A stretch of 64,000 nt of DNA from CAYNLK01 sp964398055 (GTDB taxonomy: Bacteria; Chloroflexota; Anaerolineae; 4572-78; J111): positions 1-64,000 of the forward strand of contig CAYNLK010000001.1 of the NCBI GenBank assembly GCA_964398055.1, in the 5' to 3' direction. The first letter of the stretch is position 1. Each line of letters opens with the position of its first letter. Below, in pieces: positions 57,248 through 64,000 of the stretch. The notes under the pieces are model-generated. The model worked only from the letters and a program-made list of their open reading frames with translations, ran no database searches and was not told where the DNA came from. Position numbers and translations under genes: made by a program.

Positions 57248-58600
57248 GTGTACAATTCTTATGACAAGCCGCGTTCTCGCCGTCCCTATGAGAAGAAGAC
57301 CCTAAGCAAAAGCGGGGCATTGGTATTTGGGTTAGGTTTGGGGGCATTGGCGGCCACAATTATGATCGCGGTCCTGGTCATGCTGCCGTATCTGAGTAGC
57401 CGGCTGGAAAATTTACCGTATTACGCCCGCACTTATTATCGTAAACTCATCCCCCAGCCTGAATATCTGCCGACCCCGGCGCCCACCAGGGCTGTCCCGG
57501 TTGCCGCCGCCGGCGGCGACCCGCCGCCAATCCTCCCCCTATCGCCAATTCCCACCGCCACTCCTACTCTCTCTCCCACACCGACGATAATCAATGAACC
57601 CGGCCCAGCGGCAACCGGCGCGGCTGCCGAAGTCTGGTTAGCGCCCACCCCGACCCCCACTCTGACCTTGCAGCCTATTCTTGAGGCAACCCAATTGACC
57701 GGCTTTACCCACCAGTGGCAAACCTGGAACAACTGCGGCCCGGCCACCATCACCACCAATATGAGCTACTTTGGCCGCACCGAAACGCAGGCCGACGCCG
57801 CTCAGTTCCTTAAACCCAATAAGGATGATAAAAATGTCAGTCCGCACGAGTTAGCGGCTTACGCCCGGACGACCGGTCTTGAAGCGATCGTCCGGCAGGG
57901 CGGCACTATCGACCGGCTCAAAACTTTCCTCAGCCACAATCTGCCCGTTCTGACCGAAACCTGGCTGGTTCACGATGGCGATGGCCTGGGCCATTACCGG
58001 CTCATCACCGGCTACGATGATGCGGCCGGCCAGTTCAATACGTCCGACTCGCTGAATGGCCCCAACTATCAAGTGGACTATGACCAGTTTGAGGCCGATT
58101 GGCGGGTTTTTAATCATCTTTACCTGCTGGTCTATCCGGCCGACCAGGTCGAGCTGGTCAGAGCGATCATCGGCGACGAGCTGGATGATACCGTGATGTA
58201 TGAGCGTATTCTGGCTCAGGCCCAGGCTGACGCGACTGCCAACCCCACCGAGGCCATTGCTTATTTCAATCAGGGTGAAGCCCTGACCCGCCTGGAACGG
58301 TATCAAGAGGCGGTGGTTGCCTTTGACCGGGCCAGGGAACTGGGCTTACACTGGCGCCGGCTGTGGTACCAGTTCAGCCCGTTTGAAGCCTATTATGCGG
58401 TGGGTCACTATCAGGATGTGCTCGATCTGGCCCAGGCTACCCTCAGAGGTACGGGCGGGCTGGAAGAAGCTTATTATTACCGCGGTCTGGCCTTACAGGC
58501 AACCGGGCAGCCTGGCGCTAAAGAGGACTTTGAAGCCGCCCTGGCTTATAATCCTTTATTCACGCCGGCCCAAGAGGCGCTCAATCGCTTAGATCAGTAA
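57248..58600 (+). CDS. Membrane-anchored C39-like cysteine peptidase with TPR tail
   Basis: A 450-aa protein: membrane segment (24-46), Pro/Thr linker (74-145), a papain-like C39-type domain with Cys 163 (WNNCGPATITTN), His 249 (LGHYRLITGYD) and Asp 267, and a C-terminal TPR region (about 310-450). The catalytic part faces outside. Bacteriocin-export C39 domains sit on ABC transporters, but this one is free, like secreted C39-like peptidases. GTG start. Substrate unknown. Confidence 0.85.
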   Translation: MYNSYDKPRSRRPYEKKTLSKSGALVFGLGLGALAATIMIAVLVMLPYLSSRLENLPYYARTYYRKLIPQPEYLPTPAPTRAVPVAAAGGDPPPILPLSPIPTATPTLSPTPTIINEPGPAATGAAAEVWLAPTPTPTLTLQPILEATQLTGFTHQWQTWNNCGPATITTNMSYFGRTETQADAAQFLKPNKDDKNVSPHELAAYARTTGLEAIVRQGGTIDRLKTFLSHNLPVLTETWLVHDGDGLGHYRLITGYDDAAGQFNTSDSLNGPNYQVDYDQFEADWRVFNHLYLLVYPADQVELVRAIIGDELDDTVMYERILAQAQADATANPTEAIAYFNQGEALTRLERYQEAVVAFDRARELGLHWRRLWYQFSPFEAYYAVGHYQDVLDLAQATLRGTGGLEEAYYYRGLALQATGQPGAKEDFEAALAYNPLFTPAQEALNRLDQ

Positions 58601-58616
58601 CGCCATCAGCCGTTAT

Positions 58617-58708
58617 GGGGTCTGTTCCAGATTTTAGGACAGACCGGAGGGATTGGGGGGGTGTCCCCCCGTTCCCCCCTGTGCTTCCCAAAATTTGGGA
58701 CGCACCCA
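58617..58708. mobile_element. MITE-like element 2
   Basis: A 92-bp non-coding element starting GGGGTCTGTTCCAGATTTTA and ending CCCAAAATTTGGGACGCACC-type sequence. The ends match those of the element at 27849. It is flanked by CCGTTAT on both sides (58610-58616 and 58709-58715). The centre differs (G-rich and C-rich runs). Confidence 0.72.
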
Positions 58709-58736
58709 CCGTTATTTCTACCGGGGAGAAGAAACA

Positions 58737-59906
58737 ATGTGGTATTTTCGCAGCCCGGAAGTGGTTTTTGGCCCGGACTCGCTCGATCATCTGGCCCAAC
58801 TGTCCGGTCGCCGGGCAATGATCGTTACCGATCCGACGATGGTCAAATTAGGCTATGTCGATCAGGTCATCGCCAGGCTCGCCGCCGCCAATATTGCCAG
58901 CCAGCTTTTTAGCGAGGTCGAGGCCGAACCGTCGCTCCAGACGATTCAACGGGGCGCGGCTGCTATGACCGCCTATCAACCTGATTGGATCGTGGGGTTG
59001 GGCGGCGGCTCCTCCATCGACGCGGCCAAAGCCATGTGGATTCTCTATGAGCAGCCCGAGCTTGACATTTTGTTGATCAACCCCTTTGAACCGCTTCAGT
59101 TGCGTCGCAAGGCCAGAATGGTCGCCATTACCACCACCAGCGGTACCGGCGCCGAGGTCACCTGGGCCATTGTGCTGACCGATCCGACCGACCAGCGGAA
59201 GGTGGCCGTCGGCTCGCCGGCCAATTTGCCCGATATTGCCATTGTCGACCCGGCTTTGGTCGGCACAATGCCGCCCCAACTTACGGCCGATACGGGCATG
59301 GACGCCCTCACCCACGCCATCGAGGGTTATACCTCCACCTGGCACAACGATTTTTCCGACGGTCTCTGTCTGAAGGCAATTCAGCTCATCTGCAAATATC
59401 TGCCGCGGGCCGTGGCCAATGAGCAAGATCAGGAGGCGCGGGAGAAGATGCACAATGCCGCCACCCTGGCCGGCCTGGGCTTTATCAACTCGATGTGTTC
59501 GCTGGCCCACGCTTTGGGTCACAGCCTGGGAGCAATCTACAACCTGTCCCACGGCCGTTGTGTCGGCCTTTTTTTGCCTTACACCATTCAATTCAATGCG
59601 CTTGGGGCTGAACCAACCCGTTACCACGACATTGCCGATTTTCTTGATCTGCCGGCTGCCACGCCCCGGCAGGGGGCCGACAGCCTGAGGTGGGCCATCG
59701 ATCAACTGGCTGAAAAAATAGGGCAACCGCGGACTATTCAACAGGCCCTGAACCTACCTTTGGCTCAACTAGAAGCCGATCTGGAGGAACTGGTGGAGCG
59801 GGCTGAAACCGATACCCAAATTGTCACTGCCGTGCGTCCACCCACCACAGACGATGTTCGCCGCCTGTTCCGTTATGCTTATCACGGCCAGGCCATCGAC
59901 TGGTAG
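58737..59906 (+). CDS. Iron-containing alcohol dehydrogenase
   Basis: A 389-aa group III (Fe-ADH) dehydrogenase: N-terminal NAD(P) domain with GGGSSIDAAKAMW and TTTSGTGAEVTW, and the metal-binding helices ALTHAIEGYTS and SLAHALGHSLGAIYNLSHG. Family members reduce aldehydes such as butanal. The start ATG 58737 follows GGGGAG; the in-frame region upstream is the MITE-like element. Confidence 0.92.
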   Translation: MWYFRSPEVVFGPDSLDHLAQLSGRRAMIVTDPTMVKLGYVDQVIARLAAANIASQLFSEVEAEPSLQTIQRGAAAMTAYQPDWIVGLGGGSSIDAAKAMWILYEQPELDILLINPFEPLQLRRKARMVAITTTSGTGAEVTWAIVLTDPTDQRKVAVGSPANLPDIAIVDPALVGTMPPQLTADTGMDALTHAIEGYTSTWHNDFSDGLCLKAIQLICKYLPRAVANEQDQEAREKMHNAATLAGLGFINSMCSLAHALGHSLGAIYNLSHGRCVGLFLPYTIQFNALGAEPTRYHDIADFLDLPAATPRQGADSLRWAIDQLAEKIGQPRTIQQALNLPLAQLEADLEELVERAETDTQIVTAVRPPTTDDVRRLFRYAYHGQAIDW

Positions 59907-59947
59907 ATATTTTCTTGATCTGGCCCGTCCAGGTAAGGAACTGATTC

Positions 59948-60931
59948 TTGATTCTAGTCACCGGCGCCACGGGTTTTCTGGGACACAACTTGTGCAAATA
60001 TCTGGCCGGTCAGGGATACCGTCTGCGCGCCCTGGCCCGCCCTACCAGCGATACGACTTTTTTGACAGATTTGGGTATCGAAATCGCCTACGGCGATGTG
60101 ACCGACTTTGACTCTATTCACCGGGCGGTGGAGGATTGCGTTGAGGTGGTCCACGCCGCGGCTCATTTTCGGCTGTGGGGCGCGCCGGAGCCGTTTGTGC
60201 AAACCAACGTGGAAGGCACGCGCCACGTGTTAGAGGCTGCCCTGGCCGCCCGGGTCAAGAAGTTCATCCATATCAGTACCATCATCGTGGTGGGGCCGCA
60301 ACCTCCGGGGGTGGTTATTACTGAGGAAACGCCCTGCGCCCCCTATCCAAGCGATCATTACGCCAAAACCAAATGTTGCGGCGAGGGACTGGCCCTGAGC
60401 TACGCGGCCCGGGGCCTGCCGGTAGTAGTGTTGCGGCTGGGCGCGCTGTACGGTCCCTACGGACATTATGCCTTCAATCGGCTCTTTTTTGAAGAGTTTT
60501 TGCGCAATTGGCGGGTGCAGGTGCATCGTGGCCGGCATCTTATTTTTCCCTGTTACGTGGGCGATGCAGCCAGGGCGATTGAGGCGGCTCTCCAGCGTGG
60601 GCGAGTTGGTGAAATCTATAATATTGCCAACCAGAGTATCTCCCACCGCGAGGCGAATGAGATTGTCAGTCAACTGGCCAATCGCAGCAGTTGGCGGATC
60701 AACTTTCCCGGCTGGGTGATGATTCAATTTGCCGAACTACTCGAATTTTTGGCCAGGTTTACCCACCGTGAGCCATTTTATCCCCTCAACCTGGTGCCTT
60801 ATGTTTTTGGCGACTGGGTGGTCGATAGCAGCAAAGCGGAACGGGAGTTAGGCTTTAAACCGTCTTCGTTTGCCGAAGGGGCCCAGCGTACCTTAGATTG
60901 GTATCGTTCGATTGGCTTCATTGATCGCTAA
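59948..60931 (+). CDS. NAD-dependent epimerase/dehydratase (extended SDR)
   Basis: A 327-aa SDR with VTGATGFLGHNLCK at the N-terminus, the acidic DVTDFDS, the catalytic YAKTKCCGE (YxxxK) near residue 138, and a FPCYVGDAARAI stretch typical of dihydroflavonol-reductase-like members. TTG start, supported by AAGGAA. Substrate unknown; sugar or hydroxy-ketone is likely. It lies 41 nt after the alcohol dehydrogenase, so it is probably cotranscribed. Confidence 0.88.
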   Translation: MILVTGATGFLGHNLCKYLAGQGYRLRALARPTSDTTFLTDLGIEIAYGDVTDFDSIHRAVEDCVEVVHAAAHFRLWGAPEPFVQTNVEGTRHVLEAALAARVKKFIHISTIIVVGPQPPGVVITEETPCAPYPSDHYAKTKCCGEGLALSYAARGLPVVVLRLGALYGPYGHYAFNRLFFEEFLRNWRVQVHRGRHLIFPCYVGDAARAIEAALQRGRVGEIYNIANQSISHREANEIVSQLANRSSWRINFPGWVMIQFAELLEFLARFTHREPFYPLNLVPYVFGDWVVDSSKAERELGFKPSSFAEGAQRTLDWYRSIGFIDR

Positions 60932-60983
60932 TCGTTTCGTATAGAGCAACTTGCTTGCAAGTTGTCGCTTGGCCTGCCATCTG

Positions 60984-62033
60984 CTACTTGCCGCTTCGCG
61001 TGCTACCTGTTCGCGCCAACCACCACAGCAGGGTTAAGGTCAGGCCACCCATAATCGCCAGGGTAACCAGCTTGAACAAGCGATCCTCGATCAGCAAAGC
61101 CAGTACACCGAACGTAGCACAAAAGAGATAATAGAGGAGAACGATCTGGCGCGGACTCAACCCCACCTCGAGCAGCCGGTAATGCAGGTGGTCCCGGCCG
61201 GCCTGGGCCGGATTGCCCCGCCGCCAACGCCGCACGGTCAACCAGGCCACGTCGATGATGGGAATGCCCAACACCAGCAGCGCCGTAGCCACTTTGGCCG
61301 GGGCCAGAATTGACAGCGAGGCCAGGGCAAAGCCCAGGAACATACTGCCGTTGCTGCCCATAAAAACACGGGCCGGCTGGAAATTAAACGGTAGAAAACC
61401 CAGGCAAGCCGCCGCCAGGGCCAGGGGAAAGAGGGCGACCATGGTTTGGCCCAGGCTGTAGGCGTGAATGGCGAATAGTAAACTGGCAATGGCGGTGACG
61501 CCGGCCGCCAAACCATCGAGGCCATCCAACCAGTTGACCGTATTGATCATGCCCATCACCCAAAAAATGGTCAGGGGATAGGTGATCCAGGCCGGAAATT
61601 TTTCAATATACCCAAAGATAGGCAGAGTGGCCCGTTCAATGAAAATATCAAAACTAATTGCCACCAGCGCGGCGATAAATTGCGCCGCAAACTGGGGTCG
61701 GGCCGGCAACTCCCGGTAATCGTCCCACAGGCCAAAGGCAAACATCAATGTGCTGCCGACCAGGACGCCGGTGAGCAGCTTGAGCTCTTCGGCCCGCAGC
61801 AGTGGCCAGAAGCCGGCTGCGCTCAACCCAAAGACCAGCAAGCCGGCGCCCATAAAACCGGCAAACAGAGCAATGCCGCCCAACCGGGATATATTACCCT
61901 GGTGAGTCCGCCGTCCGCCCGGGTGATCTACCAAACCCAGACGGCGGCCCACGGTCGCGCTCAAGGGAGTCACAATTAGGGCCAGCCCAAAGGCCAGGGC
62001 GAAAACGACTACATACATCATACCGATGAGCAT
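60984..62033 (-). CDS. Undecaprenyl-phosphate GlcNAc-1-phosphate transferase (WecA/TagO-like, GT4)
   Basis: A 349-aa polytopic membrane enzyme with about ten segments and the MraY/WecA-type cytoplasmic motifs: DHPGGRRTHQGNISRLGG, FGLWDDYRELPARPQF and the catalytic NTVNWLDGLDGLAAG. It attaches a UDP-HexNAc-derived sugar phosphate to a polyprenyl phosphate, the first step of cell-wall polymer synthesis. Exact sugar unknown. Confidence 0.9.
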   Translation of the reverse strand: MLIGMMYVVVFALAFGLALIVTPLSATVGRRLGLVDHPGGRRTHQGNISRLGGIALFAGFMGAGLLVFGLSAAGFWPLLRAEELKLLTGVLVGSTLMFAFGLWDDYRELPARPQFAAQFIAALVAISFDIFIERATLPIFGYIEKFPAWITYPLTIFWVMGMINTVNWLDGLDGLAAGVTAIASLLFAIHAYSLGQTMVALFPLALAAACLGFLPFNFQPARVFMGSNGSMFLGFALASLSILAPAKVATALLVLGIPIIDVAWLTVRRWRRGNPAQAGRDHLHYRLLEVGLSPRQIVLLYYLFCATFGVLALLIEDRLFKLVTLAIMGGLTLTLLWWLARTGSTRSGK

Positions 62034-62074
62034 AAGATTATTGAGTTAAATAGGCAAATTAGCCGGAGGCGATG

Positions 62075-62599
62075 ATGAAAACGATCTTGATTTTGCGCCA
62101 TGCCAAATCAGACTGGGGCGATCCTGACCTGGCCGATTTTGACCGGCCGTTGGCCAAGCGTGGGTTGAAAGACGCCCCGCTAATAGGGCAGTTGTTAGCC
62201 GATTTCGACTCGGTTCCTGATTTGATCGTGGCCTCGCCGGCCAGGCGAGCCGAGCAGACCACGGAGTTAGTGGCTGAAGCGTGTGGCTATCGGAAGCCAA
62301 TCCAGTGGGAGAGCAGTTTCTACGGCGGCGACAGCCAGGCCGTGCTGGCTGCCCTGCAGCGTTTACCCGCTGCCGTCGAGCGGGTGATGCTGGTCGGCCA
62401 TAACCCGACTCTCGAAGAAACCATAGCCGAGCTACTCTGCGCCGCTGAGGTGGGCTGGAGCGACCATTTTCCTGTTCGGTTGCCCACCGCCGGGTTGGTT
62501 TGTTTGGAGGTGGATCTGGTTGATTGGGCAGATTTAGAACCGGGTCAGGCGGCCCTGTGTTGGTTGGTGATCCCCAAATTGGTCAAGGCCCTGCTCTAA
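62075..62599 (+). CDS. SixA-like histidine phosphatase
   Basis: A 174-aa SixA-type protein with ILRHAKSDWGDPDLADFDRPL (catalytic His), SPARRAEQTTE and the second His in MLVGHNPTLEE. In E. coli SixA dephosphorylates a signalling His; whether it does so here is open. Start ATG 62075 is preferred to 62072 because GGAGG sits five bases upstream. Confidence 0.88.
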   Translation: MKTILILRHAKSDWGDPDLADFDRPLAKRGLKDAPLIGQLLADFDSVPDLIVASPARRAEQTTELVAEACGYRKPIQWESSFYGGDSQAVLAALQRLPAAVERVMLVGHNPTLEETIAELLCAAEVGWSDHFPVRLPTAGLVCLEVDLVDWADLEPGQAALCWLVIPKLVKALL

Positions 62600-62626
62600 T
62601 GTAGACAGGTCACCTTCCGTCAAATA

Positions 62627-62695
62627 AACCACAAAGGAACACAAAGGACACTAAACTTAAAATCTTCTTTGTGTCTCTTCGTGTCCTTTGTGGTT
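62627..62695. repeat. Inverted repeat AACCACAAAGGA... / ...TCCTTTGTGGTT
   Basis: 25-nt imperfect inverted repeat, with CACAAAGGA words repeated in tandem inside each arm. This wording is a common dispersed intergenic element in bacterial genomes. It lies between the SixA-like and rnz genes, which are convergent. Confidence 0.8.
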
Positions 62696-62758
62696 AAATT
62701 TTCTGGCTCAGGTAAGCATTTGAATCGCAAGGTATTAATTTGGCCGGGGTGTTGGCAA

Positions 62759-63679
62759 CTACTTCTCTTTGACCACTTTGATCCGGTCAAAATCGCGGAC
62801 CACGATGGTATTGGGGAAGATGGCCTGAGCCTCGCTGAGAACATCTTGCTCGCGGTAGCGGCGGGAGAGGTGGGTGAGATAAAGCTGGCTGATCTCGGCT
62901 GCTTGGGCCAGCCTGGCGGCCTGGGCCGCGGTGATGTGGCCGAAGCGTTGGGCCATTTCGGCGTCTGGTTCCAGATAGGTAGCTTCGATGATGAGCGCGT
63001 CAGCCTGACGGGAAATCTCAATCAGATCATCGGTCCGCCCGGCGTCGCCCACAAACACCAGCCTGGCCCCCGGAATTTCCGGACCGAGAACTTCATCGGG
63101 GTGAACCAGCCGCCCATCCGCCAGGGTGATCGCTTCACCGGCGACCAATCGGCGCCGCTCCGGCCCAAAGGGTACGCCTAACGCCTCGGCCCGGTCGTTG
63201 AGGAACGGGCGGCGCGGCTTCTCCTGGAAAAGAAAGCCAAAGCAGTCCGGCCCGCGGTGGGTTACCGGAAACGCTCTCAATTCAAAAGAGGGGTCGTCAA
63301 AGATAAGCCCCGCTTGCAGCGGAATGAATTTGAGCTTGATGGGCAGCTTCTCCCCTCGCAGCACTACTTTGAGCAGCAAATCCTTAACTCGACCCAACGT
63401 CCAGTCGCCGCCGTAAATTTCGATGCCGCTCATCGTTTCCCAGCGATTGAAGGTTGAAACCAGGCCGCCCAGGCCCAAAATGTGGTCCAGATGGCCGTGA
63501 GTCAGCAAAATTTTGTCAAGCCGCTTAAAGCCCAAACCGCTCTGCAAAATTTGCCGCTGGGTGCCTTCGCCGCAATCGATCAAAAAGCGATACTCTTTGT
63601 GCAGCACCACATTGGCCGAGAGGCCGCGCTGAATGGAGGGTGCTGAGGCGGATGTGCCCAAAAAGACCACTTCAAACAT
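62759..63679 (-). CDS. rnz: Ribonuclease Z
   Basis: A 306-aa RNase Z that matures tRNA 3' ends. The metallo-beta-lactamase core shows FLGTSASAPS, THGHLDHILGLGG (HxHxDH), FVGDAGRTDD and the C-terminal LYLTHLSRRY. Length suits the short bacterial form. A 20-nt gap separates it from the upstream rtcA, so they may be cotranscribed. Confidence 0.95.
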   Translation of the reverse strand: MFEVVFLGTSASAPSIQRGLSANVVLHKEYRFLIDCGEGTQRQILQSGLGFKRLDKILLTHGHLDHILGLGGLVSTFNRWETMSGIEIYGGDWTLGRVKDLLLKVVLRGEKLPIKLKFIPLQAGLIFDDPSFELRAFPVTHRGPDCFGFLFQEKPRRPFLNDRAEALGVPFGPERRRLVAGEAITLADGRLVHPDEVLGPEIPGARLVFVGDAGRTDDLIEISRQADALIIEATYLEPDAEMAQRFGHITAAQAARLAQAAEISQLYLTHLSRRYREQDVLSEAQAIFPNTIVVRDFDRIKVVKEK

Positions 63680-63699
63680 TAATCAATAAATTCCTTCAG

Positions 63700-64000
63700 T
63701 TACTTTGCCGACCCGCCGCGGGCCAAAAAGCGAACCATTTTCCGGGGCCGGTCAATTTCGGCCACCGGGCCTAAAAATTGCTCAACCACCCACAGGTTGG
63801 TCAGGATATGTTGGGATAGCTCTGTTGTTGATAAAAGAGCGGCCTGCCCGGACAGGGCCTGGGGTAAGATAAGCTGGTCGGCCAGATGGACATCCAGCGC
63901 CGCGCCGCTGCGGTGAAAAGCCAGCAGCGCCTCAACCGCTTCTTCGGCCACCTGCTCCGACGGTTTGCCCTTTTTCCCCAAGGCGCTGAAACCGGCCAGG
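63700..64000 (-). CDS. rtcA: RNA 3'-terminal phosphate cyclase, C-terminal part
   Basis: The last 99 codons of rtcA, cut by the right edge and open at the 5' side. The visible part LAGFSALGKKGKPSEQVAEE is followed by AALDVHLADQLILPQAL and LSQHILTNLWVVEQFLG, which match the end of RtcA. It makes 2',3'-cyclic phosphate ends on RNA. Position next to rnz suggests an RNA-processing unit. Confidence 0.85.
   Translation of the reverse strand, partial: LAGFSALGKKGKPSEQVAEEAVEALLAFHRSGAALDVHLADQLILPQALSGQAALLSTTELSQHILTNLWVVEQFLGPVAEIDRPRKMVRFLARGGSAK

Noticed and set aside
58848..59741. 297-codon open frame antisense to the iron alcohol dehydrogenase
   Set aside because: Same reason: shadow of a conserved gene with no family features.
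1..64000. tRNA, rRNA, prophage, toxin-antitoxin or defence genes
   Set aside because: None could be supported in any gap or gene by reading the sequence.

Overview
The window looks like chromosomal DNA of a free-living, monoderm, GC-rich bacterium of the Chloroflexota (Anaerolineae/Caldilineae-like). This is inference, because there is no rRNA. It rests on a Sec/lipoprotein (clade II type) nitrous oxide reductase cluster, large secreted beta-propeller proteins with Thr/Pro linkers, sortases with long proline linkers, a MalT-type LuxR regulator, stand-alone Ser/Thr kinase/PP2C/FHA signalling genes, and several lipobox proteins. I saw no tRNA, rRNA, CRISPR, prophage or IS transposase. The right edge cuts rtcA; a thiamine-transport ATPase may lie beyond the left edge.

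Layout. 1-3.9 kb: thiamine locus on the minus strand (promoter, TPP riboswitch, terminator, thiN, thiB, thiP). 4-11.9 kb: MalT-like regulator, alpha/beta hydrolase, DMT exporter, histidine phosphatase, tex. 12-16.6 kb: VOC protein and a 1336-aa hybrid histidine kinase on the plus strand. 16.6-18.2 kb: folB-folK-folE behind a perfect consensus promoter. 18.5-27.7 kb: a long minus-strand nitrous oxide reduction cluster (ferredoxin, nosZ, membrane protein, nosD, nosF, nosY, nosL, cytochrome c, zinc-ribbon protein, YwiC-like protein, cupin) ending in a terminator. 28.1-33.3 kb: a divergent Crp-family regulator coupled to a 1507-aa secreted propeller protein. 33.4-40.1 kb: a minus-strand phospho-signalling cassette (Ser/Thr kinase with PQQ propeller, PP2C, DnaJ-VWA fusion, zinc-ribbon FHA protein, 81-aa protein, CpXC protein). 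40.4-49.4 kb: response regulator, ppk, class V aminotransferase, phosphatase, prs, methyltransferase, sortase, B3/4 protein and Nudix on the plus strand. 49.4-56.6 kb: tryptophanase-type lyase, holA, DUF6391-like protein, second sortase, degenerate Lgt homologue, TlpA thioredoxin and a DnaB-core ATPase on the minus strand. 56.7-64 kb: AMMECR1, C39-like peptidase, iron alcohol dehydrogenase, epimerase, GT4 phosphotransferase, SixA-like phosphatase, rnz, rtcA.

How parts work together. ThiB/ThiP import thiamine and ThiN makes TPP, under TPP feedback. In the nos cluster a lipid-anchored NosZ is matured by NosDFY/NosL and probably fed electrons by the lipoprotein cytochrome c and the ferredoxin. 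A CRP-type half-palindrome pair upstream fits the recognition helix of the divergent regulator. The kinase cassette combines a writer (kinase), eraser (PP2C), reader (FHA) and chaperone/VWA scaffold.

The non-coding DNA is unusually rich. Most intergenic gaps are tracts of 7-bp tandem repeats, each gap with its own heptamer, and one tract lies in frame inside nosD. A family of 14-16 bp perfect palindromes recurs at gene ends, with one compensatory base-pair change. Two MITE-like elements share terminal inverted repeats and are flanked by different direct duplications.
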